Made by a program: the position numbers and the translations under genes
NCBI GenBank assembly: GCA_002344885.1
Contig: DDUQ01000056.1
Location: 1 to 37,201, forward strand
From: Comamonadaceae bacterium UBA2334
GTDB lineage: Bacteria > Pseudomonadota > Gammaproteobacteria > Burkholderiales > Burkholderiaceae_C
Direction: 5' to 3'
DNA: 37,201 nucleotides
Shown: piece after piece, positions 24,383 through 31,934 of the stretch
Numbering within the stretch: position 1 is the first letter of the stretch
How the letters are laid out: every line of letters begins with the position of its first letter
Notes under the pieces: model-generated
The model's input: only the letters and a program-made list of their open reading frames with translations
Databases searched by the model: none
What the model was told of the DNA's origin: nothing

Positions 24383-24949
24383 TCAGGCCTTGGGCAAGGT
24401 CACACCCACCTGTCCCTGATACTTGCCACCACGGTCTTTGTAGGACACCTCACACACTTCGTCGCTTTCGAAAAACAGCACCTGCGCGCAACCTTCACCC
24501 GCGTAAATTCGGGCCGGCAACGGTGTGGTGTTCGAGAACTCCAGCGTCACGTAGCCTTCCCATTCGGGTTCGAACGGTGTCACGTTGACGATGATGCCGC
24601 AGCGGGCGTAGGTGCTTTTGCCCAGGCAAATGGTGAGCACGTTGCGCGGGATGCGGAAATACTCGACGGTACGCGCCAAAGCAAAGCTGTTGGGTGGGAT
24701 GATGCAACTGTCACCATGAAAGTCGACAAAGCTCTTTTCGTCGAAGTTTTTCGGGTCCACCACCGTGCTGTGGATGTTGGTGAACACCTTGAACTCGGGC
24801 GCGCAACGGATGTCGTAGCCATAGCTGCTGGTGCCATAGCTGATGATCTTGTGGCCATCGGCCTCGCGCACCTGACCAGGTTCGAACGGATCGATCATGC
24901 CGTGCTGCTCTGCCATGCGGCGAATCCACTTGTCGCTCTTGATGCTCAT
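24383..24949 (-). CDS. dcd: dCTP deaminase
   Basis: From ATG 24949 (MSIKSDKWIRRMAEQHGMI) the protein has 188 residues, the usual length. An upstream extension to 24991 is not needed. Family features are SYGTSSYGYDIRCAPEF, the nucleotide-binding LGKSTYARCG (about 109-118), catalytic E137 in VTLEFSN, and AGEGCAQVLFFE. The enzyme deaminates dCTP to dUTP, supplying dUMP for thymidylate synthesis. It is followed by a coupled GGDEF/EAL gene and rhlE and is divergent from the HTH-receiver gene. Confidence 0.96.
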   Translation of the reverse strand: MSIKSDKWIRRMAEQHGMIDPFEPGQVREADGHKIISYGTSSYGYDIRCAPEFKVFTNIHSTVVDPKNFDEKSFVDFHGDSCIIPPNSFALARTVEYFRIPRNVLTICLGKSTYARCGIIVNVTPFEPEWEGYVTLEFSNTTPLPARIYAGEGCAQVLFFESDEVCEVSYKDRGGKYQGQVGVTLPKA

Positions 24950-25046
24950 AAATCGGTTTTCTGTAGGGTGACACCATTTTAGGCATGACAAATGCCTGAT
25001 TCAGCCCGTGTCCGGTTGAAGCGCGAATCCACGAAAATAAATGAAT

Positions 25047-25873
25047 TTGATAAATTTGCAGTTCGCCATGGATCATACTGACAGCCCCGCACTTGATTCA
25101 GCCAATGACATGACGACCCGCGAGGTTGCCCAGCTTCTGGGGCTGGCCGTGCGGTCTGTTCAGCTCATGGTTGACCGAGGAGACCTGCACGCCTGGAAAA
25201 CAACAGGTGGTCATCGACGGATTTCGCGAGAATCTGTGTCTCGCTGGCTGTCGGGCAGACAGAAACAGAACCAAGAAACTGGTGCAGCGACCTTCAGTGA
25301 CGCGCCAACGCCCACTCCCTCAGCCCAGACAGCCCCCTCGCCGTCAGCTCGGCGCAGGGCGTCCGACTCCAGGGAACCCGCGATCGTGCTGATCGAAGAT
25401 TCGGCACATTTCCAGAATGTCATCCGGTTGCTGCTGCGGCACACGCACCCCTCAGTCAGACTGCATGTGGCCAGTGATGCGGTCACAGGACTGGCCCTGT
25501 GTGGTGCCATTCGGCCCGATGTGCTGATCGTCGACATCCTCCTGCCGGGCGTCGATGGTGCGACATTGGTTCAAAGCGTGCGTTCCCAACCACTCTTCGA
25601 AGGCATGCAATTGGTGGTGGTCACGGCACTGGACAGAGCCGCAAGGCTGCCTTATGCCTGGGCCCTGTCCGGATTGCCTGTGATTGAAAAGCATCATCTC
25701 GCTCGCGAACTGCCTCCCACACTGTCCATGCTGCTCACCGCACGGCGCGCCATCACGCATCCGGACGAGCTGGCTTCAACCCGAGGCAACCCTCTGGCTT
25801 AAATTGATAAAAAGGATAAAACACAGCCCTCATCGACACTTTAACTGACACATGGCTGGCAATAATTGATCAA
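25047..25873. promoter_or_regulatory. recurrent TTGATnAA boxes around the HTH-receiver gene
   Basis: TTGATAA occurs at 25047-25053 (just before the preferred start), at 25804-25810 (two bases after the stop), and as palindromic TTGATCAA at 25866-25873 before the next gene. All three sit in AT-rich flanks outside or at the edge of coding sequence. They are candidate binding sites for the HTH protein itself. The span given covers the three boxes, not a single site. Confidence 0.35.
25068..25802 (+). CDS. excisionase-type HTH protein fused to a response-regulator receiver
   Basis: From ATG 25068 the protein has 244 residues; an alternative ATG at 25041 adds nine. An N-terminal helix-turn-helix of the MerR/excisionase (HTH_17) type has MTTREVAQLLGLAVRSVQLM and the wing TTGGHRRISRESVSRWL. 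A Pro/Ala/Ser-rich linker joins it to a receiver domain. In the longer numbering the receiver spans about 114-235, with E119-D120, phospho-acceptor D165 in VDILLPGVDG, T195 and K217. This is the reverse order of common response regulators, where the receiver comes first. A protein resembling a degenerate kinase ATPase domain follows 101 bases downstream. I favour the later start because a TTGATAA box lies at 25047. Confidence 0.8.
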   Translation: MDHTDSPALDSANDMTTREVAQLLGLAVRSVQLMVDRGDLHAWKTTGGHRRISRESVSRWLSGRQKQNQETGAATFSDAPTPTPSAQTAPSPSARRRASDSREPAIVLIEDSAHFQNVIRLLLRHTHPSVRLHVASDAVTGLALCGAIRPDVLIVDILLPGVDGATLVQSVRSQPLFEGMQLVVVTALDRAARLPYAWALSGLPVIEKHHLARELPPTLSMLLTARRAITHPDELASTRGNPLA

Positions 25874-25903
25874 ATTGAAACCAACCATGAAGGAGTCGAT
25901 GCC

Positions 25904-26656
25904 ATGTCCGCCGCCTACCTCGCGTTGTCCAGCGCCCCCATGCTTGCATGCACGCCCCACGGAGACACCACCTTCCAGCCTGGCGTCGGGCTGAGACCGG
26001 CAGCAAGCGAAGCCATCTGCCTGAGGGACCTGATGCATGCAACGTGCATCGAACTTCGGCCATGGTTGGCGCACCACCAGGTCACGCTCCTGCTGAATGG
26101 CGATGCGCACAACCTGCCACGTGTGTTCGGCAACAGAGACCAACTCCGGACAGCCCTGTGGGAATGCATGGAGGCAACCATCGTGCATGCGCGGCTTGCA
26201 GTCGAACCCAGTCGTTCGTTGGCCATGGAGATTTCGTTTTCAACCGATGCGAACCACGTGCACCTGACCATTCGCAGCCTGGGTGCCATCGAACATGTCA
26301 CGCTGGGAGGTTCCGTCGAAGACACTTTGCCCGATGCCCTGACGGAGGCAGGCAGTCACAACCCTGTCACCACCGACCCACACGTCCGTCCGCAGCACAT
26401 CGTGTTTCCGTTCGCACGGGTGTTGTTGCAAAGCCTTGGCGGGCAGGTGGCGGTCAACGAGGCACATGGCGGCGGCGCGGCATGCACCGTTTCACTGCCT
26501 GGCCTGAGTGAAGTCTCACGTACCCAGCCCATCCCTGAACACCATGCCCTGGTGTACGCGGGTTTGCTGACGCGCCTGACCAGCATCGATGCGCCACCAC
26601 AGCCACTTTCCATCTGGCGCAGCCCAACGCCTCATGCGGGAAGCAGCCTGCAGTAG
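25904..26656 (+). CDS. protein resembling a degenerate histidine-kinase ATPase domain
   Basis: The 250-residue protein has AAGGAG well placed before the ATG. It lacks a signal peptide, membrane helix and phospho-acceptor histidine box. Residues about 74-98 (FGNRDQLRTALWECMEATIVHA) resemble the N-box region of HATPase domains, with glutamate E90 where the metal-binding asparagine is expected. Residues about 168-199 (FPFARVLLQSLGGQVAVNEAHGGGAACTVSLP) resemble the G2/G3 end of that fold. No DxGxG box is seen. It may be a pseudokinase or binding partner of the upstream HTH-receiver protein (inference). I cannot assign a function. Confidence 0.6.
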   Translation: MSAAYLALSSAPMLACTPHGDTTFQPGVGLRPAASEAICLRDLMHATCIELRPWLAHHQVTLLLNGDAHNLPRVFGNRDQLRTALWECMEATIVHARLAVEPSRSLAMEISFSTDANHVHLTIRSLGAIEHVTLGGSVEDTLPDALTEAGSHNPVTTDPHVRPQHIVFPFARVLLQSLGGQVAVNEAHGGGAACTVSLPGLSEVSRTQPIPEHHALVYAGLLTRLTSIDAPPQPLSIWRSPTPHAGSSLQ

Positions 26657-26673
26657 ATCCTATCGTTTCGGGT

Positions 26674-27795
26674 TCAGGGCGCAAGCTTGCCCAGCACCCC
26701 TTCAACCAGCCAGTTCATTTGCAGAATCTGTTCGTCCGACAAGGTCTGGCCCGCAGAAATCGCCACTTTGCCCTGGTTGTCCGACACAGCTTGCCGGGCA
26801 TGGAACGGATGCAACTTGCCCGCAGCGATGTCGCGCTGGCGCGCCTGCACCTCGTCCTGCACCGCTTTGGGCACCTTTGGGCCAAACGCATCGACACGGA
26901 TCATGCCGTCCTTCACCCCCCCCCACAAGCGGCTGGTGGACCAGGTGCCATCCCGCACGGCCTGCACGCGGCGGCTGTAGTAGTCGCCCCACTGGTGGGT
27001 CACAGCCAGCACTTGCGCATCGGGTGCGGTTTTGCGCATGTCCGAGTGGTAGGCCACTGCCAACCTGCCGCGCTCCTGGGCGGCCGCCATCACCGCTGTC
27101 GAACCGGTATGGAACGCCAGCACCTCGGCCCCCTGGTTCATGAGCGTCATGGCCGCATCACGCTCGCGTGGCGGGTTGAACCACTCGCCCAGCCACACCA
27201 CGCGCACCTGAGCCGCCGGGTTGACCGAACGCATGCCCAGCGTGAACGCGTTGATGCCCTGGATCACTTCGGGAATGGGAAAGCCCGCCACATAGCCCGC
27301 CTGTGTGGCCATGCGGCCTGCCGCCACACCTGCCAGATAGCGACCTTCGTAATAGCGCGCGTTGGCCACCGCGACATTGGCAGCCGTCTTGTAGCCGGTG
27401 ATGGACTCGAATTTCACATTCGGGAACTCGGCCGCAACCTTGAGCGTAGGTTCCATGTAGCCAAAGCTGGGCGTGAAAATGATGTCTGCGCCATTGCGTG
27501 CCAGGTCGCGGATCACACGTTCGGCATCTGGGCCTTCGGCCACGTTCTCGACGAACCGGGTGCTGACCTGAGGCGATTGCCCAGCTTTGTTCAACGCGGC
27601 TTCCACGGCCTTGCGGGCATCATCGTGCTGCCGTGTCCACCCCGCATCGGTGATGGGCGAGACGTAGACAAATGCTGCCTGTGTTGGCGGTCGGGCAGCA
27701 CTGGCAGGCTGCGCGACGGCTGACGTGGACGTGAAAAGGGGAAGGGAAAGGGAAAAACTGGCGGCCACGACCGTGGCAGCGAGGTTTTTGTACAT
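26674..27795 (-). CDS. BMP-family ABC transporter substrate-binding protein, soluble type
   Basis: The 373-residue protein has a signal peptide (about 1-28, ending TSAVA) and no lipobox cysteine. The Med/BmpA-type fold shows VYVSPITDAGWTRQHDDARKAVE near the mature start, IFTPSFGYMEP, NVKFESITGYKT, YYEGRYLAGV, VVWLGEWFNPPRE and GTWSTSRLWGG. The family binds nucleosides, purines or related compounds in the periplasm. It is clearly paralogous to the lipoprotein at 29771-30922. AGAGGA lies before the ATG. A strong terminator of the upstream deaminase gene lies 35 bases before it, so it probably has its own promoter. Confidence 0.9.
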   Translation of the reverse strand: MYKNLAATVVAASFSLSLPLFTSTSAVAQPASAARPPTQAAFVYVSPITDAGWTRQHDDARKAVEAALNKAGQSPQVSTRFVENVAEGPDAERVIRDLARNGADIIFTPSFGYMEPTLKVAAEFPNVKFESITGYKTAANVAVANARYYEGRYLAGVAAGRMATQAGYVAGFPIPEVIQGINAFTLGMRSVNPAAQVRVVWLGEWFNPPRERDAAMTLMNQGAEVLAFHTGSTAVMAAAQERGRLAVAYHSDMRKTAPDAQVLAVTHQWGDYYSRRVQAVRDGTWSTSRLWGGVKDGMIRVDAFGPKVPKAVQDEVQARQRDIAAGKLHPFHARQAVSDNQGKVAISAGQTLSDEQILQMNWLVEGVLGKLAP

Positions 27796-27818
27796 GGTGG
27801 TCCTCTACATGGCTTCCG

Positions 27819-27856
27819 GAAAAGAAAAACGCCCGCCAGGGAAGCACTGGCGGGCG
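27819..27856 (-). terminator. Rho-independent terminator after the adenine deaminase gene
   Basis: On the minus strand a perfect 10-base stem (CGCCCGCCAG / CTGGCGGGCG, 27830-27839 with 27847-27856) with a 7-base loop is followed by TTTTTCTTTTC (27829-27819). The direction fits the deaminase gene ending at 27912. Confidence 0.92.
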
Positions 27857-27894
27857 GGGGGATTATACCGGGCAGAAAAAATCAGATGAAAACA

Positions 27895-27928
27895 GCCTCC
27901 GTCGCTTATATTTATTGAATAGACCGCT
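27895..27928. repeat. repeat copy R2 overlapping the end of the deaminase gene
   Basis: These 34 bases match R1 (11864-11897) at 27 positions, including the identical core TATTTATTGAAT. The stem is imperfect here. The last sense codons and the TAA stop of the deaminase gene (27914-27912) lie inside the repeat. Confidence 0.7.
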
Positions 27929-28949
27929 CCAGTTTATTCATCAAACCGGACCTGTCAGACGGGCTGACGAAACTCGCTTCGAAGCTGTTTCGGGCCAGCT
28001 GAATCACCTCGGATTCGGTCAGGCCCAGGGCCTGCACGGTCTGCACGAAGTTGGCGTTCATGTACCCGCCGAAATAGGCTGGGTCATCGGAGTTGACGGT
28101 GGCACACAGGCCCGCATCCAGCAGGCGTTTCATGGGGTGGTCGGCCAGGTCGTTCACCACGCACAGCTTCAGGTTGGACAACGGACACACCGTCAGCGGC
28201 ACCCGCTCGGCGGCCAGCCTGGCCACCAGGGTCGGGTCTTCCAGGCAGCGCACGCCATGGTCAATGCGCTCGGCTTTCAGCACGTCCAGCGCCTGCCAGA
28301 TGTAGTCTGGCGGCCCCTCCTCACCGGCGTGCGCCACGATGCGCAGGCCCAGCTCCCGGCAGCGGGCGAACACACGCGTGAACTTTTCAGGTGGGTGCCC
28401 CACCTCGCTGCTGTCCAACCCCACACCCACGAGATGCTCGCGGTAGGGCAACGCGGCCTCCAGCGTGGCAAACGCATCTTCCTCGCTCAGGTGCCGCAGG
28501 AAACACATGATGAGCTGGCTGCTGATGCCCAGTTGCGCCTGCGCCTGCTCGCAGGCGCGCCGCAAGCCGCGGACCACGGTGCCCATGTCCACCCCTCGCG
28601 CGGTGTGGGTCTGAGGGTCAAAAAAGAGCTCGGCATGGATCACGTTGTCGGCATGGGCACGCTGGAAATAGGCCCAGGCCATGTCGAAAAAGTCGGCCTC
28701 ATGCAGCAACACGCTGGCACCGGCGTAGTAAATGTCCAGAAAACTCTGCAAGTCAGTGAACGCATAGGCGGCACGCAAGCTCTCCACCGTCGGGTAGGCC
28801 AGCGCCACACCGTTGCGCTGCGCGAGCGCAAAGATCAGTTCGGGTTCGAGCGAACCCTCGATGTGAATGTGCAACTCGGCCTTGGGGATGCGGCGGGCGA
28901 ATTCGCATGCTGCTGCCGGTGTGCTGATCCCGTGTTCAAGAACTGTCAT
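27912..28949 (-). CDS. adenine deaminase (adenosine-deaminase-like, type 2)
   Basis: From ATG 28949 (MTVLEHG; AGGTGA upstream) the protein has 345 residues. The amidohydrolase motifs are ELHIHIEGSLEPE with zinc ligands H27 and H29, H207 in HAGEEGPP with catalytic E210, H231 in DHGVR, and D288-D289 in NSDDPAYFGGY. The SDDPAYFGGY form, the SEVGHPP segment and the overall sequence resemble, from memory, the adenine aminohydrolases of the family (Aah1 and Pseudomonas PA0148 type). Adenosine deaminases usually have NTDDP. The reaction would be adenine to hypoxanthine plus ammonia. The context of purine ABC import and xanthine dehydrogenase supports this. The final residues (ERSIQ) come from a repeat element. 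Confidence 0.88.
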   Translation of the reverse strand: MTVLEHGISTPAAACEFARRIPKAELHIHIEGSLEPELIFALAQRNGVALAYPTVESLRAAYAFTDLQSFLDIYYAGASVLLHEADFFDMAWAYFQRAHADNVIHAELFFDPQTHTARGVDMGTVVRGLRRACEQAQAQLGISSQLIMCFLRHLSEEDAFATLEAALPYREHLVGVGLDSSEVGHPPEKFTRVFARCRELGLRIVAHAGEEGPPDYIWQALDVLKAERIDHGVRCLEDPTLVARLAAERVPLTVCPLSNLKLCVVNDLADHPMKRLLDAGLCATVNSDDPAYFGGYMNANFVQTVQALGLTESEVIQLARNSFEASFVSPSDRSGLMNKLERSIQ

Positions 28950-28992
28950 AGCTATTTCACCTGATAGATTACGAACAACACAAAACAATGAC

Positions 28993-29015
28993 AAAAAAGC
29001 CCGGCATGCCGGGCT
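28993..29015 (-). terminator. Rho-independent terminator after the outer-membrane protein gene
   Basis: A perfect palindrome AGCCCGGCATGCCGGGCT (28998-29015) is followed on the minus strand by a run of six T (28998-28993). It is 26 bases after the stop of the beta-barrel gene at 29042 and before the start of the deaminase gene. Confidence 0.92.
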
Positions 29016-29041
29016 GTTCGATCATCGGTTGCAAGCCAAAG

Positions 29042-29686
29042 TCAGAACCGGTAATCCAACCCCGCAGACACCACAGGCCACAGCTTGACTTTGCTGACGG
29101 AGTCACGAACCTTGGCCACTTCTGCATCCACATCAGCTTGTGTAATACCACCCACACCCACCACGTTGGTCGCGACCGATGTCTTGAACTTGCCAAGCTG
29201 CGCCCCGATGTCGAGGTGATAGCCCAGGCCTTTACCGCTGGCGGGCTTATGCCCGAACCCGATTCCGATGTACGGCGTGACATCTGGCTGCGAAACGGCA
29301 ACGTTGAAAAACTGGTTCGACATGTTCACCGGTTTGCCGTTGATGGTGGCCGTACCACCACGGGAATTCAGTTGAACCTTGGTGTTGTTGAGCGTCAGGC
29401 CGCCAGTCAGCCTGAACCCGTTGGAAAACGGAAAGTAGTCAACGTAGGCACCTGCGCTGCTTTGCTTCAGCTTACCGCTGTAGTCCACACCCTCGCGACG
29501 ACCGTTTTTGCTGATGTTGAAGCCAGCCGTGTAGTCAACACGGGCCACCATTGCCGGGCTCAGCGATTTGGACAGCCCCAAGGTCAAGCCACCCGAACCA
29601 ATGCCGGCGTACACATCGTCAATCGCCTGTGCCTGAACCATCATGGCACCCGATGCCAACACACCCAGCACAAAAAGTCTCTTCAT
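29042..29686 (-). CDS. predicted outer-membrane beta-barrel protein
   Basis: The 214-residue protein has a signal peptide (about 1-20, ending MMVQAQA). The mature chain alternates polar and hydrophobic residues in strand-like segments (VYAGIGSGGLTLGLSKSL, MVARVDYTAGFNI, GAYVDYFPF, FRLTGGLTL, TPYIGIGFGHK, GYHLDIGAQLG). It ends in VSAGLDYRF, a C-terminal aromatic residue typical of BAM substrates. About eight strands are plausible. The ribosome site GAGGAGG is strong. It lies between the purine-type transporter lipoprotein gene and the adenine deaminase gene, after an intercistronic hairpin, and ends at its own terminator. A role in purine uptake is only suggested by position. Confidence 0.8.
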   Translation of the reverse strand: MKRLFVLGVLASGAMMVQAQAIDDVYAGIGSGGLTLGLSKSLSPAMVARVDYTAGFNISKNGRREGVDYSGKLKQSSAGAYVDYFPFSNGFRLTGGLTLNNTKVQLNSRGGTATINGKPVNMSNQFFNVAVSQPDVTPYIGIGFGHKPASGKGLGYHLDIGAQLGKFKTSVATNVVGVGGITQADVDAEVAKVRDSVSKVKLWPVVSAGLDYRF

Positions 29687-29717
29687 ATTGCCTCCTCAAA
29701 ATGTTTCAAGTGATATG

Positions 29718-29751
29718 ACGTGGTTGACGACGCTCTCGTCGCCAACCACGT
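29718..29751 (-). other. intercistronic 15-base stem-loop
   Basis: ACGTGGTTGACGACG (29718-29732) pairs with CGTCGCCAACCACGT (29737-29751) around CTCT, with a single mismatch. It lies between the stop of the BMP lipoprotein gene and the start of the beta-barrel gene, and no T run follows. It probably stabilises the 3' end of the abundant binding-protein mRNA or partly terminates transcription. Confidence 0.65.
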
Positions 29752-29770
29752 TGGTCCCTGCGAGCGGTGA

Positions 29771-30922
29771 TCAACCGCCGGGCACCTTGCCTTCCACACC
29801 CTTGATGTAGAACTTGATGCCACCCAGGAACTTGTCGTCAGCCACGGCGTCTTTGGCCAGCACTTCCTTGCCATCCTGACCCACGATCGGGCCCTTCCAG
29901 ATCACGAAGCTGCCGTCCTTCAGACCGGCCCGGATGGTGTCGACCTTGGCCTTGATGTCGGCGGGCACGTCTTCGGCAACAGACACCATGTCGATGGCGC
30001 CTTCTTTCACACCCCACCACACGGAACCGGTGCTCCAGGTCCCGTTCAGTGCGTCACCCACGGCCTTCACGTAGTAAGGGCCCCAGTTGATGACTGCCGA
30101 GCCCAGGTGCGCCTTGGGATCATAGGCCGACATGTCGGAATCCCAACCGAAGGCCCGCTTGCCCATCTTGCCAGCGGTTTGCAGCACGGCCGACGAATCG
30201 GTGTTCTGGAAGAGCACGTCGGCACCACCGTTGATCAGAGAGGTGGCAGCTTCGGTTTCCTTGGGTGGGTTGAACCACTCGCCCACCCAGACCACCTTGG
30301 TCTTGATTTTGGGGTTGACCGACTGTGCACCCAGCGTGAAGCTGTTGATGTTGCGGATCACTTCGGGAATCGGTATGGAACCGACCACACCCAGCGTGTT
30401 GCTCTTGGTCATGGCACCGGCGATCACGCCGGCCATGTACGCACCTTCGTAGGTGCGGCTGTCGTAGGTGCGCATGTTGGGGGCTGTTTTGTAGCCGGTG
30501 GCATGCTCGAACTTGATGTTGGGGTTGTCAGCTGCAACCTTCAGCATGGGCTCCATGTAGCCGAAGGTGGTGCCGAAAATCATTTTGTTGCCTTGGGCGG
30601 CCATGTCGCGGATCACGCGCTCGGCGTCGGCGCTTTCGGGCACGCTTTCCACAAAGCTGGTGACCACTTTGTCGCCAAACTCTTTTTCAATGGCTTTGCG
30701 GCCGTTGTCGTGGGCAAAGGTCCAGCCACCGTCACCCACCGGGCCGACGTAGGCAAACGCCACTTTCAGGGGTTCAGCCTTGGCGGGTGCGGGCGCCGCA
30801 GCGGGCGCAGGCGCCGGTGCAGGAGCGGGCTCCTCTTTTTTGCCACAGCCGATGAGGGCGGTAGAGGCCAGCGCCGACAGGGCGGCCATTTTGATGAGAG
30901 AACGTTTTTGCTGGTCGGTCAT
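29771..30922 (-). CDS. BMP-family lipoprotein, ABC transporter substrate-binding protein
   Basis: From ATG 30922 (MTDQQKRSL; AGGAG 6 bases upstream) the protein has 383 residues. The lipobox is ALIGC with lipidated C26. A Pro/Ala-rich spacer (EPAPAPAPAPAAAPAPAKAEP) leads to the BmpA/Med fold with VAFAYVGPVGDGGWTFAHDNG, IFGTTFGYMEP, IKFEHATGYKT, VVWVGEWFNPPKE and GTWSTGSVWWG. In characterised members the pocket binds purine nucleosides. It is followed by a beta-barrel gene and preceded by the permease genes, so it is the cognate binding protein of the ABC system. Lipid anchoring is unusual for binding proteins in Gram-negative bacteria but common in this family. Confidence 0.93.
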   Translation of the reverse strand: MTDQQKRSLIKMAALSALASTALIGCGKKEEPAPAPAPAPAAAPAPAKAEPLKVAFAYVGPVGDGGWTFAHDNGRKAIEKEFGDKVVTSFVESVPESADAERVIRDMAAQGNKMIFGTTFGYMEPMLKVAADNPNIKFEHATGYKTAPNMRTYDSRTYEGAYMAGVIAGAMTKSNTLGVVGSIPIPEVIRNINSFTLGAQSVNPKIKTKVVWVGEWFNPPKETEAATSLINGGADVLFQNTDSSAVLQTAGKMGKRAFGWDSDMSAYDPKAHLGSAVINWGPYYVKAVGDALNGTWSTGSVWWGVKEGAIDMVSVAEDVPADIKAKVDTIRAGLKDGSFVIWKGPIVGQDGKEVLAKDAVADDKFLGGIKFYIKGVEGKVPGG

Positions 30923-30994
30923 GGAGACTCCTGTGGACAAATCAAACGAAACAAACACACAACTGAAAGATGATAGCCGCCCGGCCGCTGCCCC

Positions 30995-31915
30995 TCAGGA
31001 GCCCGGATAAAACGGCTTGCCGATGCTGCTGGGCATGTTGACACGGATCCAGGCGGGGTTGCGCGAGATCAGCGCCAGCACCACGACGGTGGCCACGTAA
31101 GGCATCATGGTCAGGAACTGGCTGGGAATGTTGAACCCCGCGCCCTGAAAATGAAACTGCAACATGGTGACACCACCGAACAGGTAGGCCCCGAGCAAGA
31201 CGCGTGCCGGACGCCAGGTGGCGAATGTGGTGAGGGCCAGTGCAATCCAGCCTTTGCCGGCGATCATGCCTTCGACCCACAGTGGCGTGTACACCGTGGA
31301 CACATAGGCACCCGCCAGGCCGCACAGGGCACCACCGACCATGACCGCCACCAGGCGGATGCGCCGCACCGGATAGCCCAGCGCATGCGCCGATTCCGGG
31401 CTTTCACCCACACTGCGAAGCACCAGACCGGTGCGTGTGCGGTACAGGAACCAGATCAGCCCCACCGTCAGGGCCACCGCCACGTACACCATGGGGTGAT
31501 GCCTGAACAGCGCCGGCCCCAGCAAAGGGATGTCCGCCAGCACGGGGATGGCCCAGGTGGCCTGCTCGGGCAACCGTGCCTGTACGTAGCCGGTGCCCGC
31601 AAAGGCCGAGAACCCCCCGCCGAACAGGCTGAGCGCCAGGCCGGTGGCGTACTGGTTGGTGTTGAGCCAGATCACCAGCACACCGAACACGGCTGCCATC
31701 AGGGCACCGGCCGCCATGCCGGCAGCAAACCCGAGCAGGTGGCTGCCGGTGTGCACCACCGTGGCAAAGCCAGCCAGGGCAGCGCAGAGCATCATGCCCT
31801 CGGCCCCGAGGTTGACGATACCGACTTTTTCGTTGATGAGCAGGCCCAGCGAAGCAATGGCCAGCACAGTGCCCGCATTCAGCGTGGCGGCAATCAGGAG
31901 TGCGTATGCGTCCAT
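30995..31915 (-). CDS. ABC transporter permease, BMP-type (purine/nucleoside)
   Basis: From ATG 31915 (MDAYALL) the protein has 306 residues with about 8-9 membrane helices. It contains the family segment NEKVGIVNLGAEGMMLCAALAGF and the cytoplasmic loop GESPESAHALGYPVRRIRLVAVMVGGALCGLAGAYVS, which contacts the ATPase. It resembles the YufQ/NupQ-type permease of nucleoside importers. It follows the other permease gene by 19 bases and precedes the lipoprotein gene by 72 bases. A frame reaching 31963 would overlap the upstream gene and is less likely. Confidence 0.92.
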   Translation of the reverse strand: MDAYALLIAATLNAGTVLAIASLGLLINEKVGIVNLGAEGMMLCAALAGFATVVHTGSHLLGFAAGMAAGALMAAVFGVLVIWLNTNQYATGLALSLFGGGFSAFAGTGYVQARLPEQATWAIPVLADIPLLGPALFRHHPMVYVAVALTVGLIWFLYRTRTGLVLRSVGESPESAHALGYPVRRIRLVAVMVGGALCGLAGAYVSTVYTPLWVEGMIAGKGWIALALTTFATWRPARVLLGAYLFGGVTMLQFHFQGAGFNIPSQFLTMMPYVATVVVLALISRNPAWIRVNMPSSIGKPFYPGS

Positions 31916-31934
31916 CTTGGTGCAACTTTCTGTG

